Part shown: positions 56,728-64,000 of the stretch, piece after piece
How the letters are laid out: the number at the start of each line of letters is the position of its first letter
Position numbering within the stretch: the first letter of the stretch is position 1
Source of the DNA: Liolophura sinensis
Taxonomy: Eukaryota; Mollusca; Polyplacophora; Chitonida; Chitonidae
Reading direction: 5' to 3'
DNA length: 64,000 bases
NCBI RefSeq assembly: GCF_032854445.1
Contig: NC_088295.1
Span: 49,895,385-49,959,384 of the forward strand
Position numbers and translations under genes: made by a program
Notes under the pieces: model-generated
What the model was told of the DNA's origin: nothing
What the model saw: only the letters and a program-made list of their open reading frames with translations
The model's database searches: none

Positions 56728-57865
56728 CTAGTTCTTATTCTTACCCGTTTCGACTGAATGCCATTCTCTAGATTTATTCGGCTCATCTGCACCGGTTGTG
56801 CCGCAGCGTACTGGACATTGTCCACCGTCTTCTCCCTTAAGCAGTTTTGCGACGACGGTCACGTCCTTACCGACATGGTCTTCCTGCAATCCAATCTTCA
56901 AGCCAGGAAAGACATGGAAGGGATCTAGAACTGCTTTAGGACCCAATACAATATCCAGAATGATTACGGACTGCGCGAGTACCTGGGGAGGTGATGGAAA
57001 TGGTGAGTTGAGATCGAGCCAGGATTTTGAGTCAGGATCTCCTCCGACAGTATAGCCCTCTTCTGGCGACCACCTCACACGAACTTTGTCCCCCAGAAGC
57101 GTGTACGACAGGAAGCCGTGCCGCGATAAAAACCTGACGTACCACATCACCCACTGATGTGTGCACCAGGAGTGGGGTCACAGCCAGATCCACGTCTCAT
57201 TTGGGCGCATCCCATTTAGCGAGACCCCATCTTTTCTTTCTCTGTCCGAACCAGGCAGAGTTTTTCGCGTAGATCCGGAGCCCCGACACTCTCGACGATC
57301 TCATTCACCTTCAGTGGTTCTTCATCGGATCTCCCCTGTAGCACCTTCTTTCGTATATAATCACCTCGCTGGAATCGGAAGGCGTAAATCCGTCCCTCCA
57401 CCCCTGGGCGCTCAAACCCATTGACATCTGCCAGATCTAATAAAGCTATGTCAGTGCAATTAGGGCCCACCGAGTCCATCGCCCCGACGAATGTGTTTGG
57501 TCACGCTCAATTATGATGTACCTACAGGATGGCCGCCAATGTCTAATACCCTAATAGTAAGCTGCAACACGAAGCCAGCCAATAGTGTTTTGTATTGTGG
57601 ATTTGCAAATGCCGCCGTCTTTCCGGAGTTCATGCCTCCACGGGATTGCCCTCAGAAGAGTAGAGCCACTTGCATTACCAGTAGACACTGCGGCGATGTT
57701 TTTGGCCGCGCTCAACTCGTCTAGGTGGACGAATATCTCTTTGTGAGGCGCCAGTTGGAATAGTTTGTCTCCTTCTGAAACCCCATTTATGGACCTAAAC
57801 CCCGAGAATCCCAAGATTGGAGCAAGTTCCTGCAAAAATGATGGAGTCGTGTTCGCCAATATCGA
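56728..57865 (-). pseudogene. Conserved structural-type protein of Polinton/adintovirus elements, frameshifted
   Basis: Three minus-strand frames follow one another: 57859-57551 (start MANTTPSFLQELAPILGF), 57479-57216 (SVGPNCTDIALLDLADV) and 57150-56728 (RFLSRHGFLSYTLLGDKVRV). Together they cover one protein of about 370 residues with two or more frameshifts and short stops between. I know this protein only as a conserved companion of the capsid genes. A minor capsid or virion role is a guess; no catalytic motif is seen. Confidence 0.55.
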
Positions 57866-58039
57866 TCACTACGCGACCCGCGGTTTATTCTCAGCGAGAC
57901 ACCGTGCGCCGGGAATACTTCTTTGTGAACCGTGTATAAATCATAGTAACCTCTCGGCACTTCCATATTGGGAGACGGAAACTATGCCCTTGTTGAACAT
58001 CGCTCAAGGCTACAAACATCTTCAGTGTGTATGTAATCA

Positions 58040-58954
58040 TGAATAGAACGGCCTCCAGCTTCAATAGAGAGGTCACTTACAAGGCCGGTCCATTATACAT
58101 CGTCAAAACCCACGCAGATCATCTCCAACGTTCTCACAGCGAGGGTAAGGCCTTCCAGGTTTAATTCACAGAATTGTTCTCAAACTACCGCCTACCATCA
58201 GTAACCAGCGTCTCCACAGTCCAAGCTTGTAATATCACCCCAATGCAGTTCTGGCAGAACCAGCTGAATTTTGTTGTTTGGTGCGCGACTACGGGTTGCG
58301 GCGTGTCCGTAAAAGACCACCTACTCGCCCCCCACAATCAAAAAAAGACCTTATTCGCACTCCACACCTACTACCAGGTCCGGCTAATGTTGGAAGAGCT
58401 CAAAGCCCCCGTACCCCAAGACAGAGCTAGGGAGGCGTTCGACAACCCCTACGACAAAGGGCTTATGAAAGGATTTGCTGTGAGTTCTCTCTTTCTCTCT
58501 CTCAACATACGGGCTCGAGGCGGAGTGGTGTAAATCACGGTCTCGGGAAAGCATACTACTACATGACCAGGATCGGTTACAGCTCTGTTGGCGACGGAAC
58601 TTTCGATCCGAGGAGAGTGTCGTTCCCTAGAAAACACGGCGTTTCCACGTAAACTACATAGAACAAGAAGATGTAGACGCCTGGGCATCGTTCATTGTGG
58701 AGAAATCCCAAGGCTTCACAAAGCCAAGCGTAGAGCACCTCAACGACTCCATCCAGCCGTGTGTCTGTGCTGTATTCGAAAAAAATGCTGTGAAACCGCC
58801 ATCCAAGCCCGAGTCAGTGCAATGTCCGCAGAGTGGCTCGTTCCCACTGGCTCCGAAAGAAAAGGACCATAATGCGGAGAAGACCGCTCTCGTGATCGCC
58901 GAGGTCGGCAGCGGAGTACTGCTGTTGTGGTACCTACATTTGCAAGCCTTGTAA
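58040..58954 (+). pseudogene. Conserved Polinton accessory protein with C-terminal membrane segment
   Basis: The N-terminal part starts near 58041 (MNRTASSFNREVTY). A stop follows, then the frame at 58174-58533 (QNQLNFVVWCATTGCGVS, ALHTYYQVRLMLEEL, FDNPYDKGLM). After a shift, 58640-58954 carries the second half (KSQGFTKPSVEHLNDSI) and a terminal hydrophobic helix (LVIAEVGSGVLLLWYL). At least one stop and two frameshifts. The function is not known to me; the single C-terminal helix suggests membrane anchoring. Confidence 0.55.
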
Positions 58955-60186
58955 GGCCACGAGCACCAGGCCGCCTACAGCTATGACCAGAGCCCAAACA
59001 TTCTCGGCCAGCCATCCAGCTGTTTTCCCGAAAAGGTTCAGCATCCATGACACAACACTGCCAATAATCCCACGCAACGCTGCAGCCGCCTTCCCTGCCA
59101 GCTTGCCAAGGGCTCGCCCCAGGGCTTGTAAGTGATGTTTAGCCCACTGTTTGAGACCGCCTCTTTCGGTTGGCTTAGGAGGTGGCGGCGGAGATGGCGC
59201 ACAGCCCACCACCAATCAATGCCAAACCGAGCGTCGAGATCGCCATGCCAAACACCGTAAAGATAGAGACGATGGTGATCCCTTGCTCCCGGAAGAGTGT
59301 GCGGATGCGCTCGGCCAGCGCGGTATCTTCGTGTAGGATGCGCTGGATGGTCTCCCTGATGCGGTTGATTTGGGACCACAAAGCTTCGCGCGTGGAAGAG
59401 GCCGCCTCGAGGCACGTCGGCCTTTCATCCTGCAGGTCACGCATGAACCGTGAGAATTCATGCTCGGCCTCCCCTATCTTCCGTTTTCGCCTCGCTATGC
59501 CTTCCTGGAGCCTTGACATCTTGGCGAGGTTATTCGTGAGCTCACCCGGGATACATCTGTATCTCTCGAAGTTTGATAGGTGAGTCGTACATCGTTTCAA
59601 GGGCCCGCTCGATGTCGCTATCGGTGAGACTTGTTTCCATTTTCTGGACAGCATCAGAGGCTTCTTTCGCCGTCTGGCCCAAATCCTTCAGCTCAAGGGT
59701 GTCAACCCTGGCGGCCGTGGCACGCAGTTCATTGGCGGTTGCAGGGCTGTGGCCGCCACCTTCGGCAAGGCTGACTTTTCTGTAGGGGGCCGCGTCCAGT
59801 CGACAAAGCCCAAATCATACATAATAGCGTTCAGCCCATAGCACCGGCTAGCCAGTGTGGAGAGTACCAAAGGCTTACCAGTCCGTCTGCTGAAGATGTC
59901 CAGGCTTGGATAGGCCACGAGGCGCAGTTGCCCTTGCCGATCCACCTCAAATTTTGTGTAATCCCGCCCCAAGGCAGGGGTGAGCCCCTTCTCCGCCACC
60001 GCGTTTTAGTAGCCATCGACGGCCGCATTAATAAGTTCTCGTTCAGTACTTATCCTGTTGGCGGCTCGCGTTGTTTCCCGTTGTGAGGTCGTATCGTCAT
60101 CAGGTAGGGTAGGTCTGTCATCGTCAAAATCATCACGATCAACCTCCTCATGTCCGGTCGTCAAAGTCGCCGTAGTCTGCCATCTT
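58936..60186 (-). pseudogene. Conserved Polinton membrane protein with coiled coil, frameshifted
   Basis: Reads right to left from about 60186 (MADYGDFDD, acidic N-terminus), then GLTPALGRDYTKFEVD and AYPSLDIFSRRTGKPL (59999-59780). A coiled-coil part follows at 59654-59350 with NNLAKMSRLQEGIARRKRK, then LHEDTALAERIRTLFREQGI and a first membrane helix. After a frameshift near 59200 come PPPPKPTERGGLKQW, an amphipathic LGRALGKLAGKAAAALRG segment and a last membrane helix ending near 58936. At least one stop and two frameshifts. The two hydrophobic segments and the coiled coil suggest a membrane-bound virion or fusion-type protein, but its role is not established to me. Confidence 0.58.
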
Positions 60187-60230
60187 CTATATTAGACAGT
60201 GCACCTCGATTTCTAACATAGTGACGATGA

Positions 60231-60420
60231 CTGCCAGTGAATACGTTCGCAAGCTCAACCCCTTCAGAATGCTGCGCAAACCTTTGGCTGTAAAAATGTA
60301 AGCGTCATGTCCGACATTCGTATACCATTCGTGGTCCGTAAAGGGCGATCCAAGTCGATAATCCCAAGATCCATTTCAAAAACAACGTTTAACACTAGCT
60401 CCCAACGACAATGATATGTA
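60231..60420 (+). pseudogene. Two short reading frames between the membrane protein and capsid genes
   Basis: The first runs 24 codons from an ATG near 60231 (MTASEYVRKLNPFRMLRK). The second begins MSDIRIPFVVRKGR near 60309 and ends near 60417. The 30 bp around the second start (AAGCGTCATGTCCGACATTC) occur again at about 62240-62270. Both may be true small basic Polinton genes or starts of truncated ones. Confidence 0.35.
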
Positions 60421-60675
60421 AGAAATTATACAAATAGGAAATAAAGCCAGTAACACACAAGAGAGAAGCGGTCATCAGTTTTCAATGACGCCGGGCAGAT
60501 AGTTGATATTCTAGGCAGGAATACGGCAGTCCGTGGTGGTCACAAATAACCAGAGCACGATCGAAGAGAACCAGCAATTGCTGGTCCCCTTTTCCGAACC
60601 TGGGCTCAAATGACGTCATTGTTCCACGTCCCGTGCGTCTGGCTCAACGATGAAGCTCAATTCGGAAGACGAGAA
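60421..60675. other. Gap before the recognisable capsid sequence
   Basis: The first jelly-roll start of the capsid gene should be here but cannot be read; only short broken frames are present. Confidence 0.4.
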
Positions 60676-61632
60676 ACGCCACCGAGGTCAATAATTTAGG
60701 ACGCGCCATAGTCAAGAAGACCACGATTAAAACCAGCGGGAACAAGGCGATGTTCATCCACGACTCCGACGTGTTCCAGTGCTATGACGATCTGTGGCTG
60801 ACCAAAAACAAACGGCAGAATTCGGCTTAACAAGGCATCGGCAATGCCAACATGCTCAAACTCCGCGTTGGAGCGGAAGATGAGAGGGAGAACGATGCTG
60901 GAGACAGTGCCATCGCGAGCGTATATGGCAACCAGTTCTACATCCCGTTGGATTTCGATCTCATGGAGAGCCATATGCTGTTCTATTAGAACGCCATTGC
61001 CGACTGGCTAGAATACCAACTGACATTCAACGGCTACAGCTGGGTCATAAAGAAGACAGGCGATGCCGCTGCCAGCTACACTGTCGAAAACCTCAGTCTG
61101 CAGGTTGATATGTTCACCGAACAGGAGTTGGCTAGACAGATCCCCAACCAGTTTGGGAGGCTCGTCATACTATATGACCGCGTTCTCCGGCACCGCAAGC
61201 TCGCGAAGAGCAAGTCGGACACACTCTGGAATAAAAACCTTAAGGTACCAGCCAAGTTGCTGAAGGGCGTCCTGATGCTGTTTGAGAATGAAGCAGCGGG
61301 AGCGCCGTGGCAGAGGAGGCCCGAGTCCTTCTACAACCCGAAGATCACTAAGGTAGAGGTTACCATAGATGGCATCCCCAATCAGCTTTACAGCCAAGGA
61401 ATGCGGGCATACCAGCAATGGGAGGAGGCCCGGAAGTTCTTCGCCAGTTCACCTATCAAGGACTTAAGGACCACAGACGACGACCAGCTGCATGGCAGTA
61501 GAAGGCGTGAAAAGAACCATACAGGTCACAAAAGAGGCAGGGGCGGCGGGCGCATTGAACGTTTGTCTACATGTGATCATGAACGCCCAGTTCCTCATCG
61601 AAGATGGCAGGTTCAAAGGCGCGCTGTATTGA
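60676..61632 (+). pseudogene. Major capsid protein (double jelly-roll, F54H12.2-like), broken
   Basis: One frame from about 60676 to 61490 carries NNLGRAIVKKTTIKTSGN, FDLMESHMLFY, ASYTVENLSLQVDM, ARQIPNQFGRLVILYDRVL, FYNPKITKVEVTIDGIPNQL and a W-E-E-A-R-K-F-F motif. This series marks the capsid proteins annotated in animals as F54H12.2-like, the Polinton/adintovirus hexon. Two in-frame stops (TAA at 60828-60830, TAG at 60987-60989) interrupt it. Near 61490 the frame shifts, and the C-terminal end (LNVCLHVIMNAQFLIEDG) finishes at a TGA at 61630-61632. The first part of the N-terminal jelly roll is missing. Confidence 0.75.
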
Positions 61633-61642
61633 TCCAGCTCAA

Positions 61643-61840
61643 ATGTACCCCAAGGACGTTCACAGCGACATTATCTGCCGGCAGACGGGGTGTGGCAAAA
61701 CGGTCTTGGTACTCGACTTGCTTGAGGGCTCCTTCCGCTGGGTGTTCCACCACATCGTTATCCTATGCCCCACGCTCCAGTATGACAGATCTGCTGCCTC
61801 GATCCCGGTGAGCGGCTCCACGAAGAAACAAAATGGAGTG
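61643..61840 (+). pseudogene. FtsK/HerA-type genome-packaging ATPase fragment
   Basis: It starts 11 bp after the capsid stop (ATG at 61643). It contains RQTGCGKTVLVLDLLEG, the Walker A region, and HHIVILCPTLQYD, the following strand of Polinton packaging ATPases. The usual first residue of the Walker A (G) is R here. After about 50 residues the frame is lost and the Walker B and arginine-finger parts cannot be recognised, so the gene is a remnant of roughly a quarter of the usual length. Confidence 0.7.
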
Positions 61841-62564
61841 TGACGACCTAAACGACCAGCTGCGGACGAAGGCGGCCAGTCCAGAGAAACAAATGACATG
61901 CCATCCGCCCGGACCAGAAATGGGGCATAACCAAAACGGTCCAAAGGCCCCGCAGGCGCAGAACCAAAGCATTCATCCACATGGTCTCCAGACTTGGCAC
62001 AGCACAGGGGCGAGCTGGCTGCGCTTGCGTTGGGTGGGCAGGCGCAGCGGTATTTGGGGGAAAACTTGTCAGCCTTCGAGATAGACTCCATGAGCGAGGA
62101 GTTCTCCCTATGTGACGCTCGTCAGGGCGCCCAAATTACTGACTCTCGGAGAAGCTACGTTACAGGCGTATGGGATGGTGGCCAGCAGATTTCTACCTGT
62201 CCCACCCAAGAGTCGACCGAAGTTGGTAAAAGAGCTAGATATAAGCGTCATGTCCGACATTCATATACCAGACGGATCCCTTCGTTGCACATGCACTCTG
62301 CAGTGCTGCGTGCCGGCTGTATCATAGTTATGGCATGTACTTAGCCCCGCTAACCATAACGCTAACCACTGCTAGGCATTGCTCATTTAAACACACCTGC
62401 CCTAAGCGGGATGAAGAAGAAGATGATCTCTACAGAACAGCCGGGGAAAGCAGAGGCGCAGGCAGTGGAGATCGTGTTAAAGATGACAACATGACAACTC
62501 CAGCCACCGATTGGAAGATGCTCGTAAACGCTCTGTACCACAGAACAGCCGTCCCGGCTTAGCC
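61841..62564 (+). other. Scrambled stretch after the ATPase
   Basis: Short frames on the plus strand include LGENLSAFEIDSM (about 62050) and APKLLTLGEATLQAYGMVAS followed by SRFLPVPPKSRPKLVKEL (62120-62230), which look protein-like and may be one further Polinton gene, not recognised. A second MSDIHIP start lies at about 62249. Confidence 0.35.
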
Positions 62565-62729
62565 ATGGGGTACTCGAGATTGGGAAACATGGTCGTTGGA
62601 GGCGCCCCTCCCAAGCTAGACATCACCCCCCGGGACATCGGGATGGTGGTCGTGCACGTGGCACACGCAATGGCGACTAAGGACACGCTAATTAAACAGG
62701 GGATCATTCCAGCAGATATCATGAAGTAA
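62565..62729 (+). CDS. Small conserved Polinton-type protein, apparently intact
   Basis: 54 codons from ATG (MGYSRLGNMVVGGAPP) to TAA at 62727-62729. It has a short hydrophobic stretch (GMVVVHVAHAMA) and ends KQGIIPADIMK. The reading frame has no lesion and overlaps nothing; the next gene starts 2 bp downstream. I know this peptide only as a companion of the next gene in related elements. It may be open by chance given its length. A longer frame begins at 62511. Confidence 0.45.
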   Translation: MGYSRLGNMVVGGAPPKLDITPRDIGMVVVHVAHAMATKDTLIKQGIIPADIMK

Positions 62730-62731
62730 GA

Positions 62732-63189
62732 ATGGCGTCCGTCACCATGTTGGTGGTCGGCGCGCTGGTAAACGCTTTGGTCTTTTCAGGTTCGAACTAC
62801 CTCTTCTGCGCGCTAAGGTCTTCCGGTGTGGACATCAAGCGGAAGCAACATGACAAGGCAGTAGAACAGCTGCAAGCCGCCAAGGCGGCATGGGCCCGAA
62901 AAAAAAACCGAACGCTTAGACTGGATCAATGAAGAACTCGGGCGGTATGGCCACGCCGTCCAGACTTCCCGGGATGCAGCCGCAAACGCGTTGATCCACT
63001 GGGGCCCGAGCCTCAGCTCGCCGATTTCTATGCACAGTCTGAAGACCAGAAGAACCCCGAGATTACCTTCGTTGTCTTGGGAATGTATGTCACCGGCCTC
63101 GTGAGCTATGGGATAGCCACTAGACTCGCCAAGTCACCCGAAAAAACCGCGCCGGACCCTCCAGGGCTCCTCACTGCAGACGCTACCTA
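62732..63189 (+). pseudogene. Conserved two-membrane-segment Polinton protein, frameshifted
   Basis: Starts MASVTMLVVGALVNALVFSG, a hydrophobic N-terminus, then a lysine-rich helix (SSGVDIKRKQHDKAVEQLQA). The frame shifts at a run of nine A (about 62899-62907), continues as WINEELGRYGHAVQ, shifts again near 63000, and ends with GPEPQLADFYAQSED and a second hydrophobic segment (FVVLGMYVTGLVSYGIA) before a TAA at about 63187. The coiled coil between two membrane segments is the constant design; function unknown. Confidence 0.55.
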
Positions 63190-63209
63190 AGTAGTGAGGC
63201 GTTATATTC

Positions 63210-64000
63210 AAGCTGGCTTTCAGAGTCACGCTACGGAAAGCAGCGCCGAATGGAAGTGAAGAGTTCACAGACCCTGTCCTACACCATAACCAGGAGGTCT
63301 TTCTGCAGAATAGCGAAATTCCAGCCGTCCTTAACCAAACTTTTCCCAGGATCCAAGAGATTCTTGAGAATTGAACACAGAGGGGATCAGGGTGGGTTGT
63401 TAATCGGGTAGAAACCCTTTGGCTGTGATAAGAAGAAGGGGAGAGGAAGGTCTTCCATCCCACTGCCAGCTGCAGTGAGGGGCAAAAAGATGGTCATAAA
63501 TGTGAAGAACAAGGACGACCACTGCCTTCGTTGGGTGCTCCGGTCTAAACAGTTCCCAGCCAATGTTCACCTGGGCAGGCCTGTGAAGTACCCAACCCAG
63601 GACGGCCTCAACTTCGAAGGAATCAATGCCCCAACACTCATCTCCGAGATGCCAAAGGTGGAGAACCAGAACATCTTAGCCATCAACGTCTTTGGCTGGG
63701 ACAAGGAAGTCATCGTCCATCGTCCTGGCAGCAAGCAGCCAGGCGTCATCCCACGGATCAACCTGCTGCTGATCGAGAAGGCAGGCAAAGTTAAATATAC
63801 GTGGATAAAGGACCTCTGATCAGGAAGATCCAAGGGGCTGCCAGCAACCAGCGAGCAACACCCAAAAACAGAGGTGAACGAGGCCTGTAGCTACTGCTAC
63901 GCCGTGGTGCTTTATGACGGCCGTACACAACACCCCGCGGATTACAGAGGCCCGAACGCAATAGAATATTTCCTCGGCACTCTCCAGCAGGAAGAGCGGG
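63210..64000 (+). pseudogene. Protein-primed DNA polymerase B, N-terminal part, broken and cut by the window edge
   Basis: The first readable part (about 63215-63370) is in pieces. Then 63475-63819 is one open frame of 114 codons with KMVINVKNKDDHCLRWVLRS, LNFEGINAPTLISEMPKVEN and INVFGW, the N-terminal domain of Polinton/adintovirus polymerases. It ends at WIKDL. After a frame change and a deletion that has removed the zinc finger, 63870-64000 reads SYCYAVVLYDGRTQHPADYR and AIEYFLGTLQQEE, matching the exonuclease-region strands. The polymerase domain proper would be beyond the right edge. This enzyme would copy the element's linear genome from a protein primer. Confidence 0.7.

Larger units (their letters stand above)
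56240..64000. mobile_element. Polinton/adintovirus-like element remnant, open at the right edge
   Basis: At least eight gene remnants typical of Polinton (Maverick) and adintovirus elements lie close together on both strands, without introns, in DNA visibly richer in GC than the rest of the window. Recognised parts are a double-jelly-roll major capsid, a packaging ATPase with Walker A, and a protein-primed type B DNA polymerase. Five further conserved accessory proteins accompany them. I found no integrase, protease or terminal inverted repeats here; they may lie beyond 64,000 or be lost. Stops and frameshifts in almost every gene show an old, inactive insertion. Confidence 0.8.

Overview
This window is animal nuclear DNA. 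Genes are split by GT-AG introns, and the rest is AT-rich sequence full of tRNA-derived SINEs, TA microsatellites, foldback elements, a Gypsy remnant, a Tc1/mariner remnant and minisatellites. The main SINE (head close to GGCCTCCGTGGC, tail ending in AAATAAATA repeats) and the gene families look like a lophotrochozoan such as a mollusc or brachiopod. That placement is an inference and I cannot name the species.\n\nLayout. (1) About 1-16,100, minus strand: the 5' part of a gene resembling the giant E3 ligase RNF213. It has an exon with three zinc ribbons (9253-9599), an exon of 10-residue repeats (7126-7818), an exon of near-identical 42-residue repeats followed by a basic stretch (4857-6286), and an exon resembling the RNF213 CBM20 domain (1516-1689). 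The first three join in matching phase. At least one linking exon is unidentified and the AAA and RING parts would lie left of the window. Interferon-response-like motifs (TTTCNNTTTC type) lie at 16,022-17,108 beside a strong splice donor at 15,955, which suggests the promoter. The presumed first intron holds a 28-bp minisatellite and a 2-kb array of a 73-bp repeat. (2) 19,269-34,370, minus strand: a tandem, unprocessed pseudogene of an SLC22 transporter. Nine of ten exons remain and carry a lost start codon, frameshifts, a nonsense codon, a lost splice donor and a missing exon 6. Its intron 1 took in a Gypsy element, which itself took in a SINE. (3) 37,152-49,065, minus strand: the apparently intact sister gene, ten exons that join in phase to exactly 561 codons including the stop (560 residues). 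Its intron 7 carries a dead Tc1-like transposon. (4) 50,375-53,296: a large foldback element with a second foldback inside it. An 85-bp block near its right end also sits beside a RecQ-like helicase fragment at the break in the pseudogene. (5) About 56,240-64,000 (open at the right edge): a visibly GC-richer block with remnants of a Polinton/adintovirus-like element. It includes major capsid, packaging ATPase, protein-primed DNA polymerase and several conserved accessory genes, nearly all broken.\n\nThe host genes read as one RNF213-like immune-type gene next to a duplicated solute carrier locus in which one copy died and became a sink for transposons. The viral-type block is a fossil. All calls come from reading the sequence by eye; no database search was run.
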